Shown piece by piece: positions 1 through 8,504 of a DNA stretch of 64,000 nucleotides. The position numbers were made by a program, and so were the translations under genes. A model generated the notes under the pieces. It was not told the DNA's origin and searched no databases. It was given only the letters and a program-made list of their open reading frames with translations. How positions within the stretch are numbered: position 1 is the first letter of the stretch; every line of letters begins with the position of its first letter. The DNA lies in assembly GCA_020442385.1 (NCBI GenBank), contig JAGRKE010000020.1, positions 1-64,000 of the forward strand, written 5' to 3'. Source of the stretch: Alphaproteobacteria bacterium (GTDB lineage Bacteria > Pseudomonadota > Alphaproteobacteria > Micavibrionales > Micavibrionaceae).

Positions 1-53
1 AAAATATTTTTTGGTCTTCGATTAAGATTTTACTTTAAGTAAGAACGCTCAAA

Positions 54-1922
54 TTAGTGGAAATAATCATAGATCTTTCGCGCCAGCGATTTCGATACGC
101 CTTGTACCTTTTCCAGATCCTCGACGCCCGCCTGCGCCACCGCCTTGGTTGAGCCGAAATAGTGCAACAGCGCCTTTTTGCGCGCCGCACCCACGCCGGG
201 GATATCATCAAGGGGCGAGCTGGAAATGGCCTTTTCTCGGCGGGTTCTGTGGGCTCCAATTGCGAAACGGTGCGCCTCATCGCGCAAGCGCTGGAGGTAA
301 TGCAAAACAGGATCATTTTCGGGCAACTGAAAGCTTTTTCGGCCCTCTATGAAAAATTTTTCACGGCCTGCATTGCGGTCTTCGCCCTTGGCAATTGAAA
401 CCAAGGTCAGAGAGTCGAAAATACCGTGCTCCTCCAAAATCTCTTTCACCGCATTATATTGCCCCTGACCGCCGTCAATCAGCAGCAGGTCGGGCCAGAT
501 CTCTCCGCCAACCGCACCGTCTTCCTTCAGCGCTTTTTTAAAACGCCTTGTGACGACCTCACGCATCATGCCGTAATCATCGGCTTCGTCAGCGGTTTTA
601 ATGTTGAATTTGCGGTAGGCGTTTTTTTGAAATCCTTCCGGTCCAGCAACAATCATCCCTCCCACCATATGCGTGCCGGATATATGACTGTTATCATAGA
701 CCTCAATCCGGCGCGGCATATCCTCAAGGTCAAATAGCTCTGCCACACCGCGCAGCAACTTCTCCTCACTGGCGCGCGCGGACATATTCTGTAATAACGC
801 AGCCCGCGCATTGCGCAGGGCAAAATCAATCAATTTGCGCCGGGTTCCCTTTTGTGGGCGGCTTATATCGACCCGGCGCCCGGCTTTTTGTGACAGAGCC
901 TCAATCAGCAGCTCTCTTTCCTCGGGCAATTGAGAGACAATAAGCGCCGGGGGCACGGGCTTGTTCTCATAAAACTGCGCTATAAAAGCTGCCATAATTA
1001 CGTCCGCATCTTCGTCCTTGGCATGACGCGGAAAGTAAGAACGGTTGCCATAGTTACGCCCGGCTCGAAAGAAGAACACCTGAATGCAGGACTGCCCACC
1101 CTCTTGCACCAGCGCCATAACATCAGCATCCCCCAAGCCTTCTATATTAATGTCTTGGCGGGCCTGCACCGCGCTGAGGGCTTGAATACGGTCGCGGTAA
1201 TGCGCGGCATCCTCATAGCGCATGTCGGCACTGGCCTTTTTCATCTCGGTTGCCATGCGTTTTTGGATGGCGGCGCTGCGTCCCTCTAGAAAATCCTCAG
1301 CCTCCGCCACTTGTGCGGCGTAGCCTTCCTTGCTCACCTTATCAACGCACGGCGCAGTGCAGCGCTTGATGTGATATTGCAAACACGGCCGCGAACGGTT
1401 GGCAAACACCGTATCGGGGCAATTACGCAACATAAAGATACGCTGCAGAATGGCGATCGTGCGGTTCACATCCCCCGCACTGGCAAACGGGCCGTAATAT
1501 TGCCCTTTGCGTTTGCGCGCCCCGCGGTGTTTCGTCACTAACGGGTAATCATGGTCGCCGGTGATCAATATATAAGGAAACGACTTATCATCGCGCAGCA
1601 AGACGTTGTAGCGGGGCTTGAGCTTCTTAATAAGATTGGACTCAAGCAGCAAGGCTTCCGCTTCGGTATGGGTATGAACAAATTCCATCGAACGGGTAAG
1701 CGCGACCATGCGCTGCAGCCGTACCGGCAGTTTATTGATATGGGTATAAGAGCGCACACGCTTGGTCAGCGATTTCGCCTTACCAACATACAGAGCCTCG
1801 CCCGTCTCACTCAGCATGCGGTATACACCGGGCTTATCGGGCAAATTTTGCGCAACCGCACGGATCACATCCGCGCCGCGCTGCAAGGAAGTACGCTCAG
1901 GGCTTTGATCGTCACTCATCAT
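54..1922 (-). CDS. uvrC: UvrABC excinuclease subunit C
   Basis: This is the 622-residue dual-incision nuclease subunit of nucleotide excision repair, acting with UvrA and UvrB on bulky DNA lesions. The N-terminal GIY-YIG domain is visible (GVYRM near residue 32, LYVGKA near 45). It is followed by a UVR motif near residue 230 (MRYEDAAHYRDRIQAL), the RNase H-like endonuclease core (EVYDNSHISGTHMVGG, near 410) and a C-terminal helix-hairpin-helix pair (DDIPGVGAARKKALLHYFG). Length is normal for the family. Two adjacent ATG codons (1922, 1919) are possible starts. uvrB lies about 21 kb away on the same strand. The 53 bases beyond its stop hold nothing recognisable. Confidence 0.98.
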   Translation of the reverse strand: MMSDDQSPERTSLQRGADVIRAVAQNLPDKPGVYRMLSETGEALYVGKAKSLTKRVRSYTHINKLPVRLQRMVALTRSMEFVHTHTEAEALLLESNLIKKLKPRYNVLLRDDKSFPYILITGDHDYPLVTKHRGARKRKGQYYGPFASAGDVNRTIAILQRIFMLRNCPDTVFANRSRPCLQYHIKRCTAPCVDKVSKEGYAAQVAEAEDFLEGRSAAIQKRMATEMKKASADMRYEDAAHYRDRIQALSAVQARQDINIEGLGDADVMALVQEGGQSCIQVFFFRAGRNYGNRSYFPRHAKDEDADVIMAAFIAQFYENKPVPPALIVSQLPEERELLIEALSQKAGRRVDISRPQKGTRRKLIDFALRNARAALLQNMSARASEEKLLRGVAELFDLEDMPRRIEVYDNSHISGTHMVGGMIVAGPEGFQKNAYRKFNIKTADEADDYGMMREVVTRRFKKALKEDGAVGGEIWPDLLLIDGGQGQYNAVKEILEEHGIFDSLTLVSIAKGEDRNAGREKFFIEGRKSFQLPENDPVLHYLQRLRDEAHRFAIGAHRTRREKAISSSPLDDIPGVGAARKKALLHYFGSTKAVAQAGVEDLEKVQGVSKSLARKIYDYFH

Positions 1923-2069
1923 GTCAAAAATGTAGGGCTTTTGGCGCTACATAACAATCTCGCAAAAACGAGTGCGTATGCATTCAGGTGTTTTATGCTT
2001 GATTTCTTAGATTTTTTTTAGTTTCAATGTAGCAACTATTGATTAAAAAATACACCCTGGAGCACAACC

Positions 2070-2666
2070 ATGAGTTTATATAATATTCAATCAACCCGTA
2101 AAAGTACACCTTTATTTGAAGGTGAGTTTGCCAGCTTTCAGGACTGCTTAGAGGCCGCCGTTCAAGAAAACAGAAATCTCGAATATGCCGACCTGCGCCT
2201 TAAAAATCTTCGGGGCATCAATCTTGATGATGCACGCTTAACCCACGCAGATCTGAGCGGCGCGAACCTGACCGGTGCCAATTTGTCGGAAGCCAGATTG
2301 CTGGGCGCGAATTTCACAAACGCGGCGCTGTTTGACGCATGTTTTGCCTATTCCGATTTGCAACATTGCATCTTTGAGTATAGTCATTTTGGCGGAACAG
2401 ATATCACAGGCAGCAATATTTCTTTTTCGCATTTTGCGGGAATATCATGCTATTCGCTTGATTTTATCAACGCCTCTTCCATGCGCGGATGCACGTTTAA
2501 AAATGCACAAGGCCATACGCTTAAAACCTCTGAACCGCCGGTCGTTATTTTGGGCCTTAAACACAGCCCGATCGTTTTTACGCATGAAAAAATTGGTAGC
2601 TGCGCGCAAAGGAGTAATCAATCACACTCGCGCCTGAATTGTGACGAAACAACAGCCATGACTTAA
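2070..2666 (+). CDS. Pentapeptide-repeat protein
   Basis: The 198-residue product has a run of pentapeptide repeats of the A(D/N)LXX type from about residue 40 to 125 (ADLRLKNLRG, ADLSGANLTGANLSEARLLG). Such repeats fold into a right-handed quadrilateral beta-helix. The family is broad, from DNA-gyrase-protecting mimics to proteins of unknown role, so no specific function can be given. The last 50 residues are not repeat-like. A purine-rich GGAG lies before the ATG. The gene is more AT-rich than uvrC and heads a small plus-strand group with the next two genes. Confidence 0.8.
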   Translation: MSLYNIQSTRKSTPLFEGEFASFQDCLEAAVQENRNLEYADLRLKNLRGINLDDARLTHADLSGANLTGANLSEARLLGANFTNAALFDACFAYSDLQHCIFEYSHFGGTDITGSNISFSHFAGISCYSLDFINASSMRGCTFKNAQGHTLKTSEPPVVILGLKHSPIVFTHEKIGSCAQRSNQSHSRLNCDETTAMT

Positions 2667-2687
2667 ACTTATTCGTGTGGGGATTGT

Positions 2688-2957
2688 ATGTTTACGTATT
2701 TTAAGTGCGGCGAAAGCACGGCACTATTTATCGAGTTTTCAAAAAATTTAGGGGCACACCCCTATTTTGAAGTAAAAACTTGCAATGGCGAAACTATTGT
2801 CGATATACCATATGGACAATTTATTTTTACGCCGCCGAAAAGACTGGTAAAAAGCCCAAAAAAACCGGACAAAGTAAGAGAAAAAATAAAAAAAGCTTAC
2901 GATGGAAGAGAAAATAAGAACATTCACGCGCCTCCTCAGAGAGTTGCAGAAAATTGA
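2688..2957 (+). CDS. Hypothetical protein, 89 residues
   Basis: A small unrecognised protein. The N-terminal 55 residues look globular; the C-terminus is lysine-rich and probably disordered (KRLVKSPKKPDK). It begins 21 nt after the pentapeptide-repeat gene. Its last 56 nt overlap the start of the following winged-helix gene in another frame. That is a long overlap, so either the true end of coding influence is shorter or the two genes are translationally coupled. No signal peptide or membrane segment is seen. Confidence 0.5.
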   Translation: MFTYFKCGESTALFIEFSKNLGAHPYFEVKTCNGETIVDIPYGQFIFTPPKRLVKSPKKPDKVREKIKKAYDGRENKNIHAPPQRVAEN

Positions 2958-3222
2958 TCAGGAATTCCCTTTGCAATACGCCGTATGTTTGGCTGAGATA
3001 TCTATGGAGGAAGGGATTTCACTCACGCAGCTGTCACAAAAAACCGGCATGCCGCTCTCGACTGTCTCGCGAATTGTGGGCGCACTCTCAAAACACCGGC
3101 AAAAAGGCGCGCCGTTTGAACTCATCCGGGTTAAAATCTCTGAACAGGAACGCCGGCGCAAAGAACTACACCTGACCGCCAAGGGCAAAGCCTTTATCGA
3201 TAGCATTATCGAGATTCTCTAA
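2902..3222 (+). CDS. MarR-like winged-helix regulator
   Basis: The 106-residue protein is a compact winged helix-turn-helix. The recognition region reads LTQLSQKTGMPLSTVSRIVG (residues about 41-60), and the wing and C-terminal helix carry the MarR-type LTAKGKAFIDSI ending. It is shorter than most MarR proteins (about 140), with little dimerisation helix at the N-terminus. The target is unknown; autoregulation of the local group is plausible but not shown. The start overlaps the preceding small gene by 56 nt. Confidence 0.7.
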   Translation: MEEKIRTFTRLLRELQKIDQEFPLQYAVCLAEISMEEGISLTQLSQKTGMPLSTVSRIVGALSKHRQKGAPFELIRVKISEQERRRKELHLTAKGKAFIDSIIEIL

Positions 3223-3367
3223 TTGCATCACCAGATTAACTATGCTTATCTTCGCTTACGTTTAATCGCGAATAGATTTCCACTATGAACAGGCGCAAGG
3301 AACGCCGCGTATAAAAAATACGCAAGTGACGAAGCAACGCCTTCAAAGTGGAAATATAAAAGCGAAA

Positions 3368-3453
3368 GGGCCCGTGGCGGAATGGTAGACGCTGCAGACT
3401 TAAAATCTGTTGTCCGTATGGACGTGCCGGTTCAAGTCCGGCCGGGCCCACCA
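3368..3453 (+). tRNA. tRNA-Leu (anticodon UAA)
   Basis: An 86-nt class II tRNA. The acceptor stem GGGCCCG (3368-3374) pairs with CGGGCCC (3443-3449), followed by discriminator A and an encoded CCA (3451-3453). The anticodon stem-loop is GCAGA-CTTAAAA-TCTGT, giving anticodon UAA for UUA codons. The long variable arm (GTCC...GGAC) and T-arm (GCCGG TTCAAGT CCGGC) are intact. The encoded CCA, the long variable arm and the anticodon identify it as tRNA-Leu. Confidence 0.96.
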
Positions 3454-3558
3454 AATCTCACCAAAGCCCATACCCTCATATGTAATTTTGCTGTATAGTT
3501 AGGATTCGTAAGGTGTGGTGTGTTTTCCGCGCCGTTCGCGTAACTTACTCGTAGTCGC

Positions 3559-4659
3559 ATGTCACCAACGCTCACCCGCGGATTCAATGACATTGAATCC
3601 ATCATCGCAAAAACTATGGAGTACCTCTCTATTCCGTCTGTGGTAGGGTTCGAACACTTTTTTATGCACTTCCTACAGAACGATTTTGAGAAGCTGGGTT
3701 TGCAGGCGGTTGAATATCCCGGCCTGCTAGAGGTCCGGGGCAGCGATCCAAACGCCGCCATTATCTGTGCACATATCGACCGCCACGGTCTTGTCAGTCT
3801 GGGCGACGGCGAATACGCCTACGCCGCGCAATATATCCGCGAGATCAAATACGGGGAGCCGCATAAATCCTCCCAGAAAGAACTCAAGGCCATCGCCAAA
3901 CGCTTTAAGGATGAACGGGTTTTTGCCTATCACCCGGAAACCAACGCGCGCCTTGGCGAGGGCACGATCAGCGTGTGTGAAACCTGCATAGATGAAGGCG
4001 ATTCCATCTTCTATGTGAACAACATTGAAAAGCTGGATGCGGATATCCCCGTGGCCTATGCCCGTACAGCGCGCGCGGAGAATAATCAAATTCGCGGCCA
4101 GATCGACAACACACTATCTATCGGTGTTGTATACGCCCTATTTAAGGCCGGATTCCAAGGCACAGCCTATCTGACCACCGAGGAAGAAATCGGCAAGAGC
4201 TGGGTTCACATTTCCAACCATCTGGAATCGGAAAATATCGAGACCAAAGATTTGATCGTGATTGATACGAGCCCCTATCTCGACCACAGCCCATTGCGCG
4301 AAGGCACGGTGATCTTCCGCAACCGCGACCGCTTTTCGATTTTCAACAGCAACCTGACTGAGCGTTTCGTCAATCGCTGCGAAAAGCTCGGCATCCCCTA
4401 TCAGATCAAAGATATCGACTTGATGGCTGCCGGCAAAGAAATTGAAGAGCTTGGCTCGACTGAGCTGGGCCGCCTGATCAGTGAGCGTGACGCGCGCTGG
4501 AGCGGGACAACCGTGCAAGTTCCCACCACGATGTATCACACCAGTAACGAGACTACGACGCGGCGCGCCATTCGCAATTATTTCCGCTTTTTGAAAAACA
4601 TCCTGATTGACGATCCGATCGACTTTAAAATCAAAGCCGCCGACAAGATGCCTGCCTAG
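3559..4659 (+). CDS. M42/M20-type zinc aminopeptidase-like protein
   Basis: A 366-residue putative cocatalytic metallopeptidase. Likely metal ligands are visible: AHIDRHGL near residue 74 (His, Asp), QIDNTLSIG near 182 (Asp), TTEEEIGKSW near 209 (Glu-Glu), VIDTSPYLD near 235 (Asp) and a late His in TMYHTSNE near 332. This order is that of M42/M20 peptidases such as glutamyl or deblocking aminopeptidases; the exact substrate cannot be told. No signal peptide, so cytosolic. It has no good Shine-Dalgarno at 3559, so a start at 3616 (ATGGAG) is an alternative. It meets the convergent CinA-like gene in a shared CTAG. Confidence 0.8.
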   Translation: MSPTLTRGFNDIESIIAKTMEYLSIPSVVGFEHFFMHFLQNDFEKLGLQAVEYPGLLEVRGSDPNAAIICAHIDRHGLVSLGDGEYAYAAQYIREIKYGEPHKSSQKELKAIAKRFKDERVFAYHPETNARLGEGTISVCETCIDEGDSIFYVNNIEKLDADIPVAYARTARAENNQIRGQIDNTLSIGVVYALFKAGFQGTAYLTTEEEIGKSWVHISNHLESENIETKDLIVIDTSPYLDHSPLREGTVIFRNRDRFSIFNSNLTERFVNRCEKLGIPYQIKDIDLMAAGKEIEELGSTELGRLISERDARWSGTTVQVPTTMYHTSNETTTRRAIRNYFRFLKNILIDDPIDFKIKAADKMPA

Positions 4660-5444
4660 AAATTATCGATCAGCACCTCAAGGCCCAGCGCCTGCGGCGT
4701 TCCCCCGCATTCGCGCACCATATCCACGACAGCTTCAGTTGCAACCTTTAGGGCTGCATCATCGACTCCGCGCAGCACAAGACTGAGCCCCAGCTTGCCG
4801 GATCTGAAATGCGGATAACTGCCGATATCAACTTCCGTATATCGCTGTTGCAGGGCATCCAAACTCGCGGCGACCTCGCTTTCGGGCAAATCACAAGCAA
4901 TCGTGTTGGAGAGCACTTTCTTCCCCTCCTCCAGATGTTCACGGATAATGTGATCGAGCATAGCCTGCATAATGCGCGGCACACCAGCCATCACATACAC
5001 ATTCTCAATCGCAAATCCGGGCGCACCGGAAACGGGGTTGGGAATAAGTACCGCACCAACTGGCATCTGAGCCATCTTCTTACGCGCGTCGGTCAGCTCC
5101 GCTTCGCCGTAATGGTCCAAAAGCGCGGCCAGAGCTCGCGCGTTATATTCAAGCTCTAGTCCCAGCGCCTTGGTTACGCTTGCCGCGGTAATGTCATCAT
5201 GAGTCGGGCCAATACCGCCCGTTGTAAACACATAATCCACCTGCGGACGCAGCGCGTTCACAGCCTCAACAATACATGCTTCAATGTCAGGAACGATACG
5301 CACCTCGGTCAGGACAACGCCGCACAAATTCATTTTCTCGGCGATCCAGCTGATATTCGCATCCTTGGTGCGCCCCGATAAAATCTCATTGCCCACCACA
5401 ATAACGGCGGCCTTAAAAATATCGGGATCGTCAAAATAAGACAT
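4656..5444 (-). CDS. CinA-like molybdopterin-binding domain protein
   Basis: The 262-residue protein matches the N-terminal MoCF/MogA-like domain of CinA (competence/damage-inducible protein): VVGNEILSGRTKDAN at residues about 16-30 and TTGGIGPTHDDIT near 75. It lacks the C-terminal nicotinamide-mononucleotide deamidase domain of full CinA, like many alphaproteobacterial stand-alone versions. In the related eukaryotic and CinA proteins the domain hydrolyses ADP-ribose or FAD pyrophosphate bonds. The real substrate here is unknown. Its TAG stop shares the palindrome CTAG (4656-4659) with the convergent peptidase gene. Confidence 0.88.
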   Translation of the reverse strand: MSYFDDPDIFKAAVIVVGNEILSGRTKDANISWIAEKMNLCGVVLTEVRIVPDIEACIVEAVNALRPQVDYVFTTGGIGPTHDDITAASVTKALGLELEYNARALAALLDHYGEAELTDARKKMAQMPVGAVLIPNPVSGAPGFAIENVYVMAGVPRIMQAMLDHIIREHLEEGKKVLSNTIACDLPESEVAASLDALQQRYTEVDIGSYPHFRSGKLGLSLVLRGVDDAALKVATEAVVDMVRECGGTPQALGLEVLIDNF

Positions 5445-5548
5445 GTGAAAAAGCCTTCGCTCTTAGAACTGTTGATATTCACTGCCGTTACGGGTTATGT
5501 AGACGGGCAGGAAATAATAGTAAGAAACAATATACGACTTTAAAAATT

Positions 5549-6397
5549 ATGATCAATCCAGCCCAAGACAAAAATGAGAATAAATTTACCGCAGAAGGCA
5601 TAGAGCTGCATAGCGAAGCTGATTTCGACGGTATGCGCAAGGCCGGGCAACTGGCCGCGGCAACGCTCGACATGATTACCGAGCATGTCGTGCCCGGCGT
5701 AACGACTCAAGAGCTGGACAAACTATGCCATGATTTCACAACCAAGAACGGCGCGATCCCAGCGCCTTTGGGCTATGGCGGCTCGCATGATCGCATGCCC
5801 TTCCCCAAGTCGATTTGCACTTCGATCAACCATGTTGTGTGTCACGGCATCCCCGAAGATCGCAAGCTTAAGGAAGGCGATATCGTCAATATTGATGTGA
5901 CCTGCATTCTTGACGGCTGGCATGGCGATACATCACGCATGTATCTGGTCGGCGATAAAATCCCTGTTAAGGCCCGCAAATTGGTCGATGTGACCTATGA
6001 CTGCCTGATGCTGGGGATTGAACAGGTCAAACCCGGCAACACGCTGGGCGATGTCGGCTACGCCATCCAAGAGCACGCGCACGCCAACCGTTTTTCCGTT
6101 GTGACAGATTTTTGCGGCCATGGCCTTGGACGCGTTTTCCATGCTCCCCCTTCCGTCATGCATATCGGAGAGCCCGGCAAGGGCACAATTCTGGAGCCCG
6201 GCATGTTCTTCACTATTGAGCCCATGATCAACGCCGGCAAGTACCAGACCAAAATTCTGCCTGATGGCTGGACGGCGGTGACGCGTGACCGCTCCCTCTC
6301 CGCCCAGTTTGAGCATACGCTGGCCGTGACCGAGGACGGCTTTGAAATCTTTACCTTATCGCCAAAAGGGTTTACAAAACCGCCTTATGAGCAATAG
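5549..6397 (+). CDS. map: Methionine aminopeptidase, type I
   Basis: A 282-residue enzyme that removes the N-terminal Met from nascent proteins in the cytosol. Type I hallmarks include MRKAGQLAAATLDMI near residue 28, the substrate His region (GYGGSHDRMPFP), metal ligands in VNIDVTCILDGWHGDTSRM (two Asp), GHGLGRVFH (His), TIEPMI (Glu) and a final Glu in SAQFEHTLAVT. About 25 extra residues precede the usual start. No strong Shine-Dalgarno is seen. It overlaps the following radC start by 11 nt, and map-radC is a common alphaproteobacterial pair. Confidence 0.96.
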   Translation: MINPAQDKNENKFTAEGIELHSEADFDGMRKAGQLAAATLDMITEHVVPGVTTQELDKLCHDFTTKNGAIPAPLGYGGSHDRMPFPKSICTSINHVVCHGIPEDRKLKEGDIVNIDVTCILDGWHGDTSRMYLVGDKIPVKARKLVDVTYDCLMLGIEQVKPGNTLGDVGYAIQEHAHANRFSVVTDFCGHGLGRVFHAPPSVMHIGEPGKGTILEPGMFFTIEPMINAGKYQTKILPDGWTAVTRDRSLSAQFEHTLAVTEDGFEIFTLSPKGFTKPPYEQ

Positions 6398-7085
6398 CGC
6401 CGCAAAAGAAGAAACACCGCATTATCACGGCCATCGTGACCGTTTGCGCGAGCGTTTTCTCGAAAGCGGCCCCGATGCCCTTCAGGATTATGAATTGCTT
6501 GAACTGATCCTGTTTTCCGCCATTCCGCGCCGCGATGTAAAGCCGCTAGCCAAGGATATTCTCAAGACCTTTGGCGGCCTGCCCGAACTAATGAACGCGC
6601 CGCTGGAGCAGTTAACCAAAATCGAAGGGATAAGCGAGAAAACCGCCATCCTCCTTCGTACCATGACCGCCGTGTCACATCGTGCGCTGAAGAATGAGCT
6701 GATGCAAAAGCCGGTCCTGAACAGCTGGACCCGCCTGATGGATTACTGCCAGAGCACGATGGCTCACGAAACCAAGGAACATTTCCGCATCCTGTTTCTG
6801 AATAAGAAAAACGAGATGATTGCCGATGAAATCCAAAATTCCGGCACGGTGGATCATACACCCGCCTATCCGCGCGAAATTATGAAGCGCGCGCTCGAAC
6901 TTGGCGCAACAGCCCTCATCCTCGTACATAATCACCCCAGCGGCGATCCACGCCCATCAGAGGCAGACGTCGATATGACACGCGCGATTGTCCGCGCGGG
7001 CGAACCGTTCAGTATCGTAATTCACGATCACATCGTGGTCAGCAAGAACGGCTATTCCAGCTTCAAAAACCTAGGGCTAATTTAG
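6387..7085 (+). CDS. radC: RadC-family JAB/MPN metallo-domain protein
   Basis: The 232-residue protein has an N-terminal helix-hairpin-helix region (LLELILFSAIPRRDVKPLAK, then IEGISEKTAILL) and a C-terminal JAMM domain. The JAMM metal motif is HNHPSGDPRPSEAD near residue 186. RadC-like (DUF2466) proteins are widespread, but their role in DNA repair has been disputed. The ATG at 6387 is preferred over the upstream in-frame codon at 6342, because it begins the usual N-terminus and gives a short map-radC overlap. Confidence 0.93.
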   Translation: MSNSAAKEETPHYHGHRDRLRERFLESGPDALQDYELLELILFSAIPRRDVKPLAKDILKTFGGLPELMNAPLEQLTKIEGISEKTAILLRTMTAVSHRALKNELMQKPVLNSWTRLMDYCQSTMAHETKEHFRILFLNKKNEMIADEIQNSGTVDHTPAYPREIMKRALELGATALILVHNHPSGDPRPSEADVDMTRAIVRAGEPFSIVIHDHIVVSKNGYSSFKNLGLI

Positions 7086-7115
7086 CCTTATATATCCTAT
7101 GGTTGTATGCATTAA

Positions 7116-7144
7116 TTGACACAACCTCGCAACACGAGGTACAG
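7116..7144 (+). promoter_or_regulatory. Promoter with palindromic operator between -35 and -10
   Basis: A consensus -35 TTGACA lies at 7116-7121, and 17 nt later there is a weak -10 (GTACAG, 7139-7144). The spacer contains the perfect inverted repeat CCTCG-caaca-CGAGG (7125-7139). A protein bound there would directly cover the RNA polymerase site, so repression is the simplest reading. The downstream gene is the response regulator at 7180. Confidence 0.45.
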
Positions 7145-7179
7145 TTTTCCCTGTTGTTGGGGACGAAATCGGGTACACA

Positions 7180-7605
7180 ATGCAGAACTTATTATCTTTT
7201 CTGAACACGGAAAGTATGGCACAGCCGCGTATACTACTGGTTGAAGATTGCCGCTTTGATGTGGCCTTGACCAAACGCCTGATTGAAAAATACTACTCTT
7301 ACTCCATCATCCATTACGCCAAAACCAAACATGACGCTTGCGCGTGTTTGCTGCAACATAGCTATGACGTTGTGCTTTTGGATCTTGGCCTGCCGGACTC
7401 GGTGTCCTTAAGAGAGGTGGTCGAGGACATCAAAACCCTTGCCCGTGAAACCCCGGTGATTATCGTCACAGGCCGACAAACGGAAGATATCGTCGACCAA
7501 ATTAAGCTCTACGGCGCAAACGGCATTGTTGAGAAAAATGAAATTGTCGGAAGCGACTTCTCAACCGTCATGCACAATGCTGTGAATAACATGCAAGCTG
7601 CCTAG
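7180..7605 (+). CDS. Single-domain response regulator (CheY-like receiver)
   Basis: The 141-residue protein is a lone receiver domain: ILLVEDCRFD (acidic pocket), the phospho-acceptor Asp in VVLLDLGLPDS near residue 67, the switch Thr in IIVTGRQ near 95 and the conserved Lys in GIVEKNE near 115. There is no output domain, so it must act by protein interaction, as CheY or Spo0F do. An alternative start is ATG at 7216 (MAQPRIL). No histidine kinase is in the window. Confidence 0.9.
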   Translation: MQNLLSFLNTESMAQPRILLVEDCRFDVALTKRLIEKYYSYSIIHYAKTKHDACACLLQHSYDVVLLDLGLPDSVSLREVVEDIKTLARETPVIIVTGRQTEDIVDQIKLYGANGIVEKNEIVGSDFSTVMHNAVNNMQAA

Positions 7606-7675
7606 TTGCGTTTTCCTTGCTTATAGTGAAACATAGCGGTTCACAAAACTCAAAAATTTTGCCCGAAGATTTTGA

Positions 7676-8437
7676 ATGAACCGCATTACCCTGTTCGCCT
7701 TGTGCCTGTTATGTCTGTCCGGCTGCGCCCCCAGCCAGTCATACATCGCCAAAATCCAGAAAATCCGCGATGCGCAGCTTCCTAAAGTCGAGAAACAAAT
7801 GGCGCAAGCTCATTTCGAGCTGGGCGCGCCGCTTTATCTGCGTATTTTCAAACAAGAAAACGTGCTCGAAGCCTGGATCCGCGACCCCAATACCGGCGTT
7901 TATAATTTGTTCAAAAGCTACCCGATCTGTAGCTTCTCGGGCTATCTAGGGCCCAAATTGCGTGAAGGCGATAAACAATCCCCCGAAGGCTTCTATGAAA
8001 TCACTGAAGATAGCCTCTGGCCAGGCAGCCAGCACCATCTGGCGATGAATATTGGCTTTCCCAATGAATATGACGCCCAGCATGGACGCACAGGCAGCTA
8101 TCTTATGATTCATGGCGGCTGTAAATCGGATGGCTGTTACGCCATGACAAATAAATCGATTGAAGAAATTTATGTGCTCACCGAGCAGGCCCTGCTGCGC
8201 GGCTCACCATCCGTGCCGGTGCATATCTTCCCTTTCCGCATGACCCATCAAAATATGACCGCGTATATGAACACGCCGTGGACACCGTTCTGGCTGAACC
8301 TCAAACAAGGCTACGATTTGTTTGAGCGCAATTACACTCCCCCAACCGTGCGCGTGCGGGGTGGGCGCTATGTGTTTATGGATTATTATTACACCAACGC
8401 ATCTGCTGAAGCAGAAAACACCAAGCCGCGCTCCTAA
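7676..8437 (+). CDS. L,D-transpeptidase (YkuD) lipoprotein
   Basis: The 253-residue envelope enzyme has a lipoprotein signal ending in the lipobox LSGC (Cys17) and a YkuD catalytic domain. The active-site motif is MIHGGCKSDGCYAM near residue 143-156, with the His and the nucleophilic Cys of HGG...SDGC. It resembles the YafK subgroup, whose E. coli relatives process Lpp-peptidoglycan links. It probably acts on peptidoglycan from the outer membrane or periplasm. It stands alone, downstream of the response regulator. Confidence 0.88.
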   Translation: MNRITLFALCLLCLSGCAPSQSYIAKIQKIRDAQLPKVEKQMAQAHFELGAPLYLRIFKQENVLEAWIRDPNTGVYNLFKSYPICSFSGYLGPKLREGDKQSPEGFYEITEDSLWPGSQHHLAMNIGFPNEYDAQHGRTGSYLMIHGGCKSDGCYAMTNKSIEEIYVLTEQALLRGSPSVPVHIFPFRMTHQNMTAYMNTPWTPFWLNLKQGYDLFERNYTPPTVRVRGGRYVFMDYYYTNASAEAENTKPRS

Positions 8438-8504
8438 CCCTCTGTTAATCAAAGGTTTACCTTTTTTACCTATACTTTTTTCAGGGTAAAATGAGGGAAA
8501 ATCC

